Part shown: in pieces, positions 19,967 to 29,975 of the stretch
Position numbering within the stretch: the first letter of the stretch is position 1
Layout of the letters: the number at the start of each line of letters is the position of its first letter
Source: Chromohalobacter nigrandesensis
GTDB lineage: Bacteria; Pseudomonadota; Gammaproteobacteria; Pseudomonadales; Halomonadaceae
DNA length: 64,000 bases
Direction of reading: 5' to 3'
NCBI RefSeq assembly: GCF_023061285.1
Contig: NZ_JAKGAM010000001.1
Coordinates: forward strand, 310,001-374,000
Position numbers and translations under genes: made by a program
Notes under the pieces: generated by a model
What the model was told of the DNA's origin: nothing
The model's database searches: none
What the model saw: the letters and a program-made list of their open reading frames with translations, nothing else

Positions 19967-21064
19967 CTAGCGCGGCAACAACCGTCGGTGGGTATGAACG
20001 GACATGAGGATACCGAAACCGACCAGCAAGGTCACGCTGGACGTACCGCCAAAACTGACCAGCGGTAGCGGTATGCCGACGACAGGCAAGATGCCGCTGA
20101 CCATACCGATATTGACGAAGACATAGATGAAGAACGTCAGCACGATGCTGCCACCGACCAAGCGCCCGAAGGTATCCTGGGCGGTACTGGCGAGAAACAG
20201 CCCGCGCCCGACGATGAGCACATAGAGGGCCAGGAAGACCAGCATCCCGATCAGCCCCCACTCCTCTCCCAGCACGGCGCCGATGAAGTCGGTATGGCGC
20301 TCGGGAAGAAATTCCAGCTGAGATTGAGTACCCAGGCCCCACCCCTTGCCGAAGACGCCCCCGCTGCCGACGGCCGTTTTCGACTGGATGATATTCCAGC
20401 CAGTCCCCAGCGGATCGCTTTCGGGGTTGAGAAAAGTCAACACGCGTTGGCGTTGGTATTCATGCATGTTGAACCATAATAGCGGCAACGCCGATGCCAC
20501 CAGCACCGCAAGCAACCCGATCACGCGCCATGACAATCCTGCTAGAAAGATGACGAACACCGCAGCGCACGCGACCAGCAATGATGTCCCCAGGTCAGGC
20601 TGACGCATGATGAACATCACCGGCACACCGATGATCAAGACACAGATCAGCAGGTCGCGCATGTTCGGCGGTAACGGTCTCTTGTAGAGGTACGCCGCGA
20701 CCATCATGGGCACCGCCAGTTTCATCAACTCGGAAGGCTGAAAGCGAAGCAACCCGGGAATCTCTAGCCAGCGCTGCGCTCCCATCCCCATGTCGCCCAT
20801 CACCTCCACCGCCACGAGCATGGCTACCCCTATGAAGTAGCCAATGGGGGTCCAACGGCACAACGTACTTGGCGAAAACTGGGCGATCACGAACATGGCC
20901 AGCAAGGCCACACCGAAACGCGACGCCTGCCCTAGCGTGACGGCGAGACTCATGCCACTGGCGCTATACAGGACGACCAGCCCCGCCCCCATCAGGCTCA
21001 GCAGCAGCAAGAGCAACCAGGGGTCGAGATGAAGGCGCGACCAGAGAGAGCGCTTGCGCCCCAT
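19967..21064 (-). CDS. rodA: Rod-shape glycosyltransferase RodA (SEDS family)
   Basis: RodA polymerises lipid II glycan strands together with PBP2 in the elongasome. The product is an integral membrane protein with about ten helices and the SEDS signatures NIIQSKTAVGSGGVFGKGWG, HTDFIGAVLGEEWGLIG and VGIPLPLVSFGGTSS. I start at the ATG at 21064, giving 365 residues, the normal RodA length, and a cytoplasmic basic N-terminus (MGRKRSLWSRLHLDPW). No good ribosome site precedes it. A TTG at 21112 preceded by GGAGG and overlapping pbpA is an alternative start. Confidence 0.93.
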   Translation of the reverse strand: MGRKRSLWSRLHLDPWLLLLLLSLMGAGLVVLYSASGMSLAVTLGQASRFGVALLAMFVIAQFSPSTLCRWTPIGYFIGVAMLVAVEVMGDMGMGAQRWLEIPGLLRFQPSELMKLAVPMMVAAYLYKRPLPPNMRDLLICVLIIGVPVMFIMRQPDLGTSLLVACAAVFVIFLAGLSWRVIGLLAVLVASALPLLWFNMHEYQRQRVLTFLNPESDPLGTGWNIIQSKTAVGSGGVFGKGWGLGTQSQLEFLPERHTDFIGAVLGEEWGLIGMLVFLALYVLIVGRGLFLASTAQDTFGRLVGGSIVLTFFIYVFVNIGMVSGILPVVGIPLPLVSFGGTSSVTLLVGFGILMSVHTHRRLLPR

Positions 21065-21098
21065 GCCATCAGCCGATGCCCGACTTAAGCGACGCCAT

Positions 21099-23000
21099 TC
21101 AAGTGCCTTCAACTTCGACGCCCTCCTCGATGAGCTCTTCAGCTTGATGGGTATTCTCGTCATCCGACAGGAGCCATTCGTCTGCCAGGGCGCGAGCCAG
21201 ACCTGCGGCATGCGAACTACCGCCCCCGGCGTTTTCGACGATCACAGCAATCGCAATCTGGGGGTCATCCACTGGGGCGAACGCCGTGAACAACGCGTGA
21301 TCGCGCAAGCGCTCCTGGAGCTCGTCAGCATCGTACTTCTGATTTTGCCCCAGGGAAAACACCTGCGCCGTACCCGATTTGCCCGCCATTTCATACTTGA
21401 GCCCCTTGCCAATGTGACGCGCCGTCCCCTCACTGCCGCTGACGACTTTCTGCATGCCGCTGAAGACGTCGTCCCACCAGACATCCTTGTCGAGCTTCAC
21501 ATCGCTCTTGGTATTCTTGAAAGGCGGTTCGATCGAGGTCTCACCGACGCGCTTGGCCAAATGGGGACGTACCCAGCGCCCTCGATTGGCGAGTGTCGCC
21601 TCGGCCGTCGCCAACTGAAGTGGTGTCACCTTCCAATACCCCTGACCGATACCCGCCGATAATGTCTCACCGGGATACCAAGCTTGATTGAGCTGCTTTT
21701 GCTTCCACTCTCTCGACGGCACCAGCCCCGACGAGGCACCCTGCACATCCAACGAGGTGACTTCCCCAAACCCGAACTTGTGCATGAAGCCGGATAAGGC
21801 ATCGATGCCCAGGCGATGCGCCACGGTGTAGAAGTAGGTATTGTTGGAAACGGCAAGGGCGCGCTCCAGGTCGACACGCCCGTGCCCCCAGCGCAACCAG
21901 TTACGGTAACGGCGCGTCCCATTCGGCAGTTTGTAATACCCAGGGTCATAGATGACTTCATCGGGTGTTACAACCCCGTTTTGTAGCGACGCCAAAGCTT
22001 CGAACGGCTTGATGGTGGACCCGATCGGATAATGGCCGCGCACCGCCCGATTGAACAGCGGCAGGTCAAGATCCTGTTGCAACGCCTGATAGTCCTTGTA
22101 GGAAATCCCGGTCACGAACTTGTTGGAATCGAACCCTGGGGCGGAGACCATCGCCAGAATGTCACCGGTCTGGGGTTGAATCGCAACGATGGAGCCACGC
22201 CGCCCATCCAACAAATCGTAAGCCATCTGTTGCAGCCGCGTGTCGATGGTCAGCGTCAAGTCTTTGCCCGGTTTTGGCGATATACGCTCGAGCTCGCGCA
22301 GCACACGACCGCGGGCGTTGGTTTCCACCTTGCGCAGGCCGGCCTGCCCGTGCAGCGCTTTTTCGTATTCCTTTTCGATACCGGTCTTGCCGATATAATG
22401 CGTGCCCGCATAGTTGCCGCTATCAAGCGAGGCCAGTTCTTGCTCGTTGATTCGCCCTACATAGCCCAGTACATGTGACATGATCCGGGGATCGGGATAG
22501 TGACGCATCCACTGCGCCTCCACCTCGACCCCCGGAAGCCGGTAACGATTGACGGCCAATCGCGCGATCTGTCGTTCGTTGAGATCGCTCATCAGCAATG
22601 CCGGTTGATAGGGCCTTTGACGCTGACGCGAGCGTTTGCGAAACGTCTCGACCTGCGTATCGTCCAGTCCCAGGATATCGACTACTCGGTCAAGGGTGGC
22701 ATCAATATCATCAACCCGCTCACGAACGATAGTCAGGTTATAGGTTGGGCGGTTTTCGGCTACCAACTCTCCTTGGCGGTCGTAGATGAGTCCCCGGGTC
22801 GGTGGCAACGGTTCGACGCGCACGCGGTTCTTCTCGGAACGCGTGGTGAAGACATCATGTTCGACGACCTGAAGATAGAAAAGACGAGCACCCAGCCCCC
22901 CGGCCATCAATAAGACGAGTAATGCCGCCAGTATCGAGCGAGCCCGGAATACACGGACTTCTCGAGCGGTATCCTTGATTGGATCGCGGTGTTTACGCAT
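21099..23000 (-). CDS. mrdA: Penicillin-binding protein 2 (transpeptidase)
   Basis: This 633-residue class B PBP crosslinks side-wall peptidoglycan with RodA. It has one N-terminal membrane anchor (about residues 21-42), a pedestal domain, and the transpeptidase motifs Ser328-Thr-Ile-Lys331, SNN in AVSNNTYFY and KSGT in AGKSGTAQVF. The length equals that of E. coli PBP2 (633). It is called pbpA in Pseudomonas. It lies 63 bases after rlmH and directly before rodA, the conserved order. Confidence 0.96.
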   Translation of the reverse strand: MRKHRDPIKDTAREVRVFRARSILAALLVLLMAGGLGARLFYLQVVEHDVFTTRSEKNRVRVEPLPPTRGLIYDRQGELVAENRPTYNLTIVRERVDDIDATLDRVVDILGLDDTQVETFRKRSRQRQRPYQPALLMSDLNERQIARLAVNRYRLPGVEVEAQWMRHYPDPRIMSHVLGYVGRINEQELASLDSGNYAGTHYIGKTGIEKEYEKALHGQAGLRKVETNARGRVLRELERISPKPGKDLTLTIDTRLQQMAYDLLDGRRGSIVAIQPQTGDILAMVSAPGFDSNKFVTGISYKDYQALQQDLDLPLFNRAVRGHYPIGSTIKPFEALASLQNGVVTPDEVIYDPGYYKLPNGTRRYRNWLRWGHGRVDLERALAVSNNTYFYTVAHRLGIDALSGFMHKFGFGEVTSLDVQGASSGLVPSREWKQKQLNQAWYPGETLSAGIGQGYWKVTPLQLATAEATLANRGRWVRPHLAKRVGETSIEPPFKNTKSDVKLDKDVWWDDVFSGMQKVVSGSEGTARHIGKGLKYEMAGKSGTAQVFSLGQNQKYDADELQERLRDHALFTAFAPVDDPQIAIAVIVENAGGGSSHAAGLARALADEWLLSDDENTHQAEELIEEGVEVEGT

Positions 23001-23063
23001 GGGTCCCCGATAACAGGCGGGAAGGTGGAAGGTGGCCGCTGAGCAGGCATCGAGCCCCGTCGC

Positions 23064-23531
23064 TCATCGGTGATAGGGATGGCCGGCCAACAAGGTCCAG
23101 GCGCGATACAGCTGTTCGGCCAGCAAAATACGTACCAATGGATGAGGCAACGTCAATGCCGAGAGCGACCAACGTTGCTCGGCCCGCGCCAACAGACGTG
23201 GATCGAGTCCGTCCGGTCCGCCCACCAGGCACGCCACATCGCGGCCGTCCTGACGCCATTGCTCGGCATTGGCGGCCAATCGTTCGGTACTCCAACTTCG
23301 ACCCTCGACATCCAATGCGATGACACGCTCCTGATCGCGCAGCTTTGCCAGCATGGCATCGCCTTCACCCTGAATCGCACGGGCCACATCGGCGTTCTTG
23401 CCTCGCTTGCCGGGCGCAATCTCGACGATATCTACGCTGAAATCACGCGGCAGCCGCTTGAGGTATTCATCGACGCCCTGCGTGACCCAGCCAGGCATGC
23501 GTGTCCCCACAGCAAGCACACGCAGTTTCAT
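23064..23531 (-). CDS. rlmH: 23S rRNA (pseudouridine-1915-N3)-methyltransferase RlmH
   Basis: The 155-residue SPOUT methyltransferase modifies pseudouridine 1915 in helix 69 of 23S rRNA. The knotted cofactor site is visible as [16 protein letters not shown] and the C-terminus as [16 protein letters not shown], ending GHPYHR. The ATG at 23531 overlaps the rsfS stop as ATGA and gives the canonical length. Confidence 0.96.
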   Translation of the reverse strand: MKLRVLAVGTRMPGWVTQGVDEYLKRLPRDFSVDIVEIAPGKRGKNADVARAIQGEGDAMLAKLRDQERVIALDVEGRSWSTERLAANAEQWRQDGRDVACLVGGPDGLDPRLLARAEQRWSLSALTLPHPLVRILLAEQLYRAWTLLAGHPYHR

Positions 23532-23899
23532 CCACGCACCTCGCCAAGCGCCTCCTCGACGGATACGCCATCGCTGGGAAGATCCGACCACAAACGCTCG
23601 AGGTCGTATAGCTGACGAGTCTCGGGCAACATGACGTGCACCACGAGATCACCCAGATCGACCAGGACCCAGTCGCTTCCCTGGTGGCCTTCGACACCCA
23701 GAGGACGGCATCCCGATTCCTTGACTGTCTCCACCACGCTCTCGGCCAGGGCGCCGATGTGTCGACTCGAAGTACCGCTAGCAACGATCATGGTGTCGGT
23801 GACGCTGGTCAGCGAGGCGACGTCGAGTTCGGCAACATCGCGTGCCTTGAGTTCCTCGAGCGTGTCCATTACCAGCGTTTTGAGTGCTTCAGTCTGCAT
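23528..23899 (-). CDS. rsfS: Ribosomal silencing factor RsfS
   Basis: This 123-residue RsfS/Iojap protein binds ribosomal protein L14 and blocks subunit joining in starvation. The family patterns [39 protein letters not shown] and [19 protein letters not shown] are clear. I use the ATG at 23899 because GAGGAG lies immediately upstream. A 152-base gap separates it from nadD, which may hold its own promoter. Confidence 0.95.
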   Translation of the reverse strand: MQTEALKTLVMDTLEELKARDVAELDVASLTSVTDTMIVASGTSSRHIGALAESVVETVKESGCRPLGVEGHQGSDWVLVDLGDLVVHVMLPETRQLYDLERLWSDLPSDGVSVEEALGEVRG

Positions 23900-24051
23900 A
23901 GCTCCTCGTTCATATGTCATACCCCTTCGGGCAAGGCCCGCATTCTACCGCGCTGACACCAGACCGCCAGGGGCAAGGCTAAAAAGGCCTTGGGGTGGCC
24001 TTGGAGTGGCACCACCACTCGCCAGGCCCCTTGCATTGATTGATGACGGCA

Positions 24052-24714
24052 TCATCGATAAAGACGACGCGCCAGGAGATAACGCTCCACGGCATCGGGC
24101 AGCAGATAGCGCACACTTTCACCACGTTGCAATCGCTCGCGAATCGCCGTGGCTGAAATCGCCATGCGCGTGGGCAGGCTCAAGTGCAGCAAGCCTCCCG
24201 CAGGCGATTGCATCAGCGTATCGACACTCGCCACTTCACGGCCTTCGATCAACGTCTCGAGCGCCACCGGAAGGGGCTGTTGATGGTCGGGACGATCGAC
24301 GATGACAACATGCGCGAGCTCGAACAGCCGCGCCGGCTCGTGCCATTCGGCCAAGTGCAGGTAGGCGTCGTACCCCAGCGCCATCACCAGGCGTGCCTGC
24401 GGCCCCAGCTCTTCTCGCAAGGACGCCAGGGTCGCGGTGGAATAGGAAGGTCCTTCGCGGCGGAACTCGCGGTCGTCCACGTAAAGCCCTGGGGTATCGG
24501 CGATGCCCAGCGCCAGCATGGTCGCCCGCTGCTCGGCATCGACACCAGGCGTAGCGCGATGCGGCGGCACTCGCGCCGGGACCATGTGAACGCGGTCGAG
24601 CGCCAAGGCTTCGCGCAACTCGATGGCGCTACGCAGGTGCCCGACATGCACGGGGTCGAAAGTGCCGCCCAGCATCGCGACGCGCGGTGGGCGCTCAACT
24701 GCGCACATGGCCAT
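24052..24714 (-). CDS. nadD: Nicotinate-nucleotide adenylyltransferase
   Basis: This 220-residue enzyme adenylates nicotinate mononucleotide in NAD synthesis. The nucleotidyltransferase signature [19 protein letters not shown] and the C-terminal [24 protein letters not shown] are present. The start overlaps the 3' end of proA: ATGs at 24714 and 24708 are both possible and neither has a strong ribosome site, so reinitiation after proA is likely. It is followed by rsfS and rlmH as in Pseudomonas. Confidence 0.94.
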   Translation of the reverse strand: MAMCAVERPPRVAMLGGTFDPVHVGHLRSAIELREALALDRVHMVPARVPPHRATPGVDAEQRATMLALGIADTPGLYVDDREFRREGPSYSTATLASLREELGPQARLVMALGYDAYLHLAEWHEPARLFELAHVVIVDRPDHQQPLPVALETLIEGREVASVDTLMQSPAGGLLHLSLPTRMAISATAIRERLQRGESVRYLLPDAVERYLLARRLYR

Positions 24715-25981
24715 CGCCGTACACGATGTATTTCTCGCTGGTGAGGCCTTCCAGGCCGACGGGGCCGCGTGCATGCAGCTTGTCGGTGGAAATGCCGATT
24801 TCCGCACCCAGCCCGTATTCGAAGCCATCGGCGAAACGCGTCGAGGCGTTGACCATGACCGAGCTGGAGTCGACCTCGGTCAGAAAGCGCCGCGCATCGG
24901 TCAGATTCTCGGTGACGATGGCATCGGTATGGTGCGAGCCATAGGTATTGATGTGCATGATCGCCTCTTCCAAGGTATCGACCACGCGAATGGCCAAGAT
25001 CGGCGCGAGGTATTCGCTGTACCAGTCGTCCTCGGTCACGGCGACGGCGTCCGCCACCCAGGCACGCGTCCGTTCGCATGCGCGCATCTCGACACCCTTG
25101 CGGCGATAGATGTCAGCCAGTTCGGGGAGTACCTGGGACGCCGCCTCGGCATGCACCAGCAGCGTTTCCATGGCATTGCAGGGCGAGTAACGCTGGGTCT
25201 TGGCGTTGTCGGCAATGGCTACGGCCTTGGCCGGATCGGCGGCCTGATCGACATATACATGGCAGATACCATCGAGATGCTTGATCACCGGCACGCGCGC
25301 GTCTCGCGCAATGCGCTCGATCAGCCCCTTGCCACCGCGCGGCACGATGACATCGACGCATTCCGGCATGGCGATCAATGCGCCGACCGCGGCACGATCG
25401 GTCGTCGCCACGACTTGTACGCAGGCTTCATCGAGCTCCGCCGTCCTCAGTCCCTGGCGGATACAGGCCGCAATCGCCCGATTGGAATGGATCGCCTCGG
25501 AGCCGCCGCGCAGGATCGTGGCATTGCCTGATTTCAAGCACAGGCTGGCAGCGTCCACAGTCACGTTGGGGCGCGATTCGTAGACGATGCCCACGACGCC
25601 CAGCGCAACGCGCATCTTGCCCACCTGAAGCCCCGAAGCTAGATAGCGCATGTCACGAATCTCACCGACCGGGTCGGGCAAGGCAGCCACTTGACGCAAG
25701 CCTTCGATCATCGCATCGATGCGCGCCGGGGTCAGCGCCAGACGATCCAGCAGCGCCTCGGCGAGGCCGTTGTCGCGCCCCGCCTCGAGATCGCGGCGAT
25801 TGGCGGTTTCCAATGCATCGCGCGCCTCGTCCAAGGCGCTCGCCATGGCAAGTAGCGCACGATTCTTTTGCGCGGTAGTGGCGCGGGCCAGCAGGCGTGA
25901 CGCACCACGCGCCCGTTCACCCATCGCGCGCATGTAAGCATCGACGTCGGCGATTTCGGACTCGGTAGTTTCAAGGGCCAT
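24695..25981 (-). CDS. proA: Gamma-glutamyl phosphate reductase
   Basis: The 428-residue aldehyde-dehydrogenase-fold enzyme reduces gamma-glutamyl phosphate to the semialdehyde, the second step of proline synthesis. The patterns [43 protein letters not shown] (active-site Cys in SPCNAMET) and [21 protein letters not shown] are all present in order. I use the ATG at 25981 with an AGGAG site 12 bases upstream. It is the first gene of the leftward cluster. proB is not in the window. Proline is also a compatible solute, which fits the osmoadaptation genes elsewhere. Confidence 0.95.
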   Translation of the reverse strand: MALETTESEIADVDAYMRAMGERARGASRLLARATTAQKNRALLAMASALDEARDALETANRRDLEAGRDNGLAEALLDRLALTPARIDAMIEGLRQVAALPDPVGEIRDMRYLASGLQVGKMRVALGVVGIVYESRPNVTVDAASLCLKSGNATILRGGSEAIHSNRAIAACIRQGLRTAELDEACVQVVATTDRAAVGALIAMPECVDVIVPRGGKGLIERIARDARVPVIKHLDGICHVYVDQAADPAKAVAIADNAKTQRYSPCNAMETLLVHAEAASQVLPELADIYRRKGVEMRACERTRAWVADAVAVTEDDWYSEYLAPILAIRVVDTLEEAIMHINTYGSHHTDAIVTENLTDARRFLTEVDSSSVMVNASTRFADGFEYGLGAEIGISTDKLHARGPVGLEGLTSEKYIVYGDGHVRS

Positions 25982-26107
25982 GCGAGCAGTTTTCTCCTGA
26001 GTATCCGACGGGAAGCATATGATAATCGGTGCTTTCCGAAACATGACGACAGCGCCACAATGGCTATACTGCCGGCACCGTTGGGAAAGGAATCACTATA
26101 CGGCACC

Positions 26108-26977
26108 ATGCAGAGCAAATACAAAACACCGCTAACTGGGCTTTTCCTGCTGGGCGCAGGGTTGGTGGCCATCACCGCCTGGCAGGAAGACGACCCGATC
26201 ACGCAAGGCCTGTTCATCGCTGCCATTGTCGTGTTATCGACGCTTGCGTGGCGGCACTTGTCACGCCGCGCCTGGGCATTGACGATCCCATTGTGCGCCC
26301 TGCTGTTGCTGACACTACTCTGGCATGCCCCCATGACGTACGCCATCAGCATCTGGCTTTGGCCGATCATGCTGCTCGCACCGCAACCCCGGGGCATGCG
26401 CTACGCGCTCCTGGCCGCCGCCGCACTCGGTTGGTGGTACGTTCAAGCCCCCCTCGGCGTGGCACAAGCCGCCTTGAGCGGCGCGTTACTGGCCGCCCTC
26501 ATGGCATTGGGATTTGCCAAGACCAGTGAGCACAACCGGCTACGCCAAGAACTGGAACGTCGCCATCGCCTCACGCTGGAGGACTCACTGTGGTCGCTCA
26601 ATCGTCTGCATCATGACCTGGGCGTCGAATGGACGCGGCGCCAACGCGAAAACATCTACGCCGAGCTGTTCATGGTGCGTCCGCATCAACGCGGCAGCAA
26701 TATTCGGCGGCGCCTCAGGCAGCGCTTGGCCACGCTTATCCACGCCTTCGAGGGATGTTACCGCGTGGACGCACGCACCTTCGCAATACTGCTGATTTCA
26801 AAGGACGAGCAGCACGCCGCTTCACGTCGTGACGCAATCTCGGCCGAACTTCAGGAGCACTGCCGTATACGCATCGCTCCTATATCGCCCGATCTCGACC
26901 CTGTCAGGCTGGGCCATGAGCTAGCAGTGCAAGCCGATGGCCTGCATATCCGGCAGGAGAAAACCGATCATGCCTGA
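26108..26977 (+). CDS. Six-helix membrane protein with a degenerate GGDEF-like domain
   Basis: The 289-residue product has about six hydrophobic helices in residues 7-150 and a soluble C-terminal part of about 135 residues. That part follows a GGDEF-like layout: a helix with LEDSLWSLNRLHHDL where active enzymes have the LTGLPNRR region, a central strand, and RVDARTFAILL where active cyclases have RxGGDEFxxLL. The GGDEF catalytic residues are therefore missing, so it is unlikely to make c-di-GMP and may sense or bind a ligand. Homology to GGDEF is my pattern reading and not certain. The start at 26108 lacks a good ribosome site; 26060 is an alternative. The stop overlaps the next gene. Confidence 0.6.
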   Translation: MQSKYKTPLTGLFLLGAGLVAITAWQEDDPITQGLFIAAIVVLSTLAWRHLSRRAWALTIPLCALLLLTLLWHAPMTYAISIWLWPIMLLAPQPRGMRYALLAAAALGWWYVQAPLGVAQAALSGALLAALMALGFAKTSEHNRLRQELERRHRLTLEDSLWSLNRLHHDLGVEWTRRQRENIYAELFMVRPHQRGSNIRRRLRQRLATLIHAFEGCYRVDARTFAILLISKDEQHAASRRDAISAELQEHCRIRIAPISPDLDPVRLGHELAVQADGLHIRQEKTDHA

Positions 26978-27905
26978 GCGTCCTTCGTCATCACGCCTGC
27001 ACGCCATGGCATATGCATGCGGAGCGCTGGTGCTCGCCAGTCTCGCCACTTGGCACTATCTGATGGGCCATTACCCGCGCATCCTGCCAGTCACCATCCT
27101 GGCGATCATGGTGTTTGCCGCCGCACTAATGGCAGAAAACGCTTACGCTCGCCGACTGCCCGCCTACCTGGTGCTGATCAGCGGCTATTTGGCAATTGCC
27201 GTGGAAGCGCCTTACCTCGAGGCTTCGGGGGCACTTTGGATAGGGATTCCCCCGATACTCGCCACACTACTATTGCCGCCTGGTGCCGCGCTATTCCTCA
27301 ACGTATTGCTCGCCCCCATGTGGCTATTTTTGATCAACCCTGTATTGTCAACGTCCACGTGCGGGCTGCAGTACTTCACACTGGTCATCATCTCGATGCT
27401 GCCCCTGGGGTGGTACATGCAGCAGGCCCGGCTGCTCAAGACCACCGACCAGTTCGATACGCAAAGCGCCATGCTACCGCGCGATGCCATCAGCGAACGG
27501 CTCATCGCCGAGGTCGCTCGCGCTCACGTATTGAACCAATCGTTGAGCGCGCTCGTCATTCATTTACCGCAACTCGACATGGCCAACGAGCAATTCGGCC
27601 CAACGGTACAAGACACGCTATTGACGACCTTCTGTCAGGTGGTACAACGCAACTCTCGACGTGGCGACGCCCTGGGCCGACATCGTCATAGCGTCTTCTG
27701 GCTGCTGCTTGCCGACGCCGGGGAAGCCGGCGCACTCATCGTCCGTGAGCGCTTGATGCATGCACTCGGAGAAGCGCCGCTCCCCGAAATCGGCGCCATC
27801 GAAGCCCAGGCTCGTATTTGCCACTTGGCGGATGACGAAAGCGCCGAACGTTTCGAGCAACGGCTGATCAAGGGTGGATTAAACTTGCTGGAGCCGGATA
27901 CTTGA
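26970..27905 (+). CDS. Second membrane protein with a degenerate GGDEF-like domain
   Basis: This 311-residue protein repeats the layout of its upstream neighbour: about six membrane helices in the first 165 residues, then a soluble domain. MLPRDAISERLIAEVARAHV stands where a GGDEF domain begins, and LGRHRHSVFWLLL stands in place of RxGGDEFxxLL, so the catalytic loop is again lost. The ATG at 26970 has AGGAG ten bases upstream and lies inside the previous stop region (8-base overlap). The similar topology suggests an old tandem duplication with strong divergence, or two co-operating partners. No function can be assigned. Confidence 0.6.
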   Translation: MPERPSSSRLHAMAYACGALVLASLATWHYLMGHYPRILPVTILAIMVFAAALMAENAYARRLPAYLVLISGYLAIAVEAPYLEASGALWIGIPPILATLLLPPGAALFLNVLLAPMWLFLINPVLSTSTCGLQYFTLVIISMLPLGWYMQQARLLKTTDQFDTQSAMLPRDAISERLIAEVARAHVLNQSLSALVIHLPQLDMANEQFGPTVQDTLLTTFCQVVQRNSRRGDALGRHRHSVFWLLLADAGEAGALIVRERLMHALGEAPLPEIGAIEAQARICHLADDESAERFEQRLIKGGLNLLEPDT

Positions 27906-29311
27906 ACGTGACCGAGTGGCTGTATCAATTCTCCCCCTCGCCGACATTACTGATCTTGATCGTGCTGCTGGTGGCGCTGCTCGAATCGCTCGCCGTGGTT
28001 GGCCTGCTGGTACCCGGCATCGTGCTACTGACCGCCGCCGCATCACTGGCCGGGCATCAGCACCTTCCTCTGCCGTTATTGCTGACGGCGGCTTTTGCGG
28101 GAGCCATCCTCGGCGATGGCCTGAGCTTCTGGCTGGGCTATAGTCAGCGCGAACGCGTGCATCGACTGTGGCCGTTCACCCGCCACCCCGAATGGCTGGC
28201 ACGCGGCATCGATTTCTTCAAGCGCTATGGCGATTTTTCCATCTTCATCGGTCGCTTCGTGGGACCGGTACGCCCCATCGTCCCGATGGTCGCCGGCATG
28301 CTGCACATGCCGACATGGCGCTTTGCCGTCGTCAATATCGTTTCCGCCCTACTGTGGGCGCCCGCCTATCTGCTGCCCGGCTATTTGCTCGGCCATTCAT
28401 GGGACAAGCTCCTCGCCTTGCCTGCAAACAGCGAACGCTGGCTGATTACCCTGGGGATCATGCTGATAACGCTGGGGATAGGGTTTTCCTGGTGTCGACA
28501 CCATCTCGGGCGCGGCGGCTGGGTATACATGCGCCTCGCCCGCCTTTCCCGCGCGACGCCGCGTCGGAGGCGCCTATGGCTCGCCTTGGGCGCCGCTCAC
28601 CCGCGCAACGAAATCCCCCTGGCGTCGCTTGCGCTTCTCGTGGCCAGCCTGGTCGCCCTTTGCGGATGGACGCTTTGGGTGCTCGAGCATCCCACGCCCT
28701 CGTTGCCGATGGACCGCCAGATCCAGGCCTCGCTGGCCCCCCTCGCGGACAGTTGGCTAGCAGAGTTCAGCACGCTCATGGCCCTGAGCGGGGATGCCCT
28801 GGGCATCATCGCGCTGGCTCTGCCATGGCTGACATGGCTGCTGCTGTCACGGCGTATCGCAGCCTTCGTGCATATCAGTAGCGCGTTAGCGGGTGTCGGG
28901 TTCGCCAACCTGGTCTTCAAGCATCTCGCTGGGCGTGCTCGCCCCGATACGCCAGACTATCTCTTGGGGTCGTTTTCCTATCCCAGCGCCCATACCTCGA
29001 CGAGCATCGTGTTGATTGGCTTGGCGGCAGCATTCACGGCCGAGACACTGCCCGCGAAGCGGCGGATGTGGGCATATTGGGGGGCGACGCTGGTGTGCCT
29101 GCCGATGGCCCTATCACGCCTTGTACTTGGCGTGCATTGGACCAGCGATCTAATCGGTGGCGCGCTCCTCGGCCTGGTGGTGTGCGCCATCACGCGCCTC
29201 AGCTATCAGCGTTTCGTACATGTACCGCTCACGCCCTGCCCTTGGGCACCCCTGGTCGTTGCATCCTTGCTGTTGCTAGCGGCACGCATTGCCTGGCTGT
29301 CCTACGTCTAG
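27902..29311 (+). CDS. DedA family membrane protein fused to a PAP2 phosphatase
   Basis: The 469-residue product joins two membrane domains. Residues about 1-200 are a DedA/VTT domain with Glu29 and Asp72 and the arginine motif FIGRFVGPVR (Arg118, Arg124). Residues about 240-440 are a type 2 phosphatidic acid phosphatase domain with the motifs Lys340-x6-Arg-Pro348, PSAH (361-364) and Ser405-Arg-x5-His412-x3-Asp416, all intact. DedA proteins are implicated in returning undecaprenyl phosphate across the membrane and PAP2 enzymes in making it from the pyrophosphate, so lipid-carrier recycling is a reasonable inference; phosphatidate-type lipids are the alternative. A TTG start at 27902 overlaps the previous stop and has GGAG at the right distance. 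Confidence 0.88.
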   Translation: MNVTEWLYQFSPSPTLLILIVLLVALLESLAVVGLLVPGIVLLTAAASLAGHQHLPLPLLLTAAFAGAILGDGLSFWLGYSQRERVHRLWPFTRHPEWLARGIDFFKRYGDFSIFIGRFVGPVRPIVPMVAGMLHMPTWRFAVVNIVSALLWAPAYLLPGYLLGHSWDKLLALPANSERWLITLGIMLITLGIGFSWCRHHLGRGGWVYMRLARLSRATPRRRRLWLALGAAHPRNEIPLASLALLVASLVALCGWTLWVLEHPTPSLPMDRQIQASLAPLADSWLAEFSTLMALSGDALGIIALALPWLTWLLLSRRIAAFVHISSALAGVGFANLVFKHLAGRARPDTPDYLLGSFSYPSAHTSTSIVLIGLAAAFTAETLPAKRRMWAYWGATLVCLPMALSRLVLGVHWTSDLIGGALLGLVVCAITRLSYQRFVHVPLTPCPWAPLVVASLLLLAARIAWLSYV

Positions 29312-29351
29312 GCCGAACATGGCTAGAGCGAACGCCCGCGACGGATAACGT

Positions 29352-29975
29352 TCAGCCCAGCGCCAACCAGATGCCGACGCCCACCATCAAGCTGCCCGCC
29401 ACCCGATTCAGCAAACGCACGTTGCCGTCGCGACGCAGAAAGCGACTGGCGGTATGACCGCCCCCGGCATAGATCAGCAAGCAGGTCAGTTCCAGCGTGA
29501 GGATCATCCCCACCAGGACCGCCAATTGCGGAGCCATCGGCCGACCAGCGTCCAGGAAGGGCGGCAGCAGTGCGATGAAGAACGCCCAGCCCTTGGGGTT
29601 GGCGACCGCCGTGACGAACCCTTGCACGATCAATTGCACCGGCGTCACGCTAGGCACGCTCTCACCGGCGTCGGGAATCGCCATGCGCCCCCTGGAGCGC
29701 CACATCATCACGCCGAGATAGATCAGGTAGGCGCCCCCGAGCCACTTGAAGGCCGCGAATATCTCGGGATAGCGCAGCATTAACGTCGCCACGCCGATCA
29801 CCGCCGAGACTGCGACCAGCCCGACGCCTACCAGTTCGCCGAGCATCATCCACATGGCGCGGCGCACGCCGATGGTCATGCCCAATGTCATGGAAAGCGT
29901 CATGCACATGCCCGGCGTCAACGAGACCATGAAAAACGTCGGCACGAAAACCGACAATACCGACAGGTTGATCAC
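29352..29975 (-). CDS. LysE/RhtB family amino acid exporter
   Basis: The 207-residue protein has about six membrane helices and the family N-terminus ([21 protein letters not shown]), with [15 protein letters not shown] and [15 protein letters not shown] further on. Such proteins export amino acids or homoserine-lactone-like compounds; the substrate cannot be read from sequence. Its ATG overlaps the ubiX stop as ATGA, so it is co-translated at the end of mpl-ubiX. It converges with the DedA-PAP2 gene. Confidence 0.9.
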   Translation of the reverse strand: MINLSVLSVFVPTFFMVSLTPGMCMTLSMTLGMTIGVRRAMWMMLGELVGVGLVAVSAVIGVATLMLRYPEIFAAFKWLGGAYLIYLGVMMWRSRGRMAIPDAGESVPSVTPVQLIVQGFVTAVANPKGWAFFIALLPPFLDAGRPMAPQLAVLVGMILTLELTCLLIYAGGGHTASRFLRRDGNVRLLNRVAGSLMVGVGIWLALG

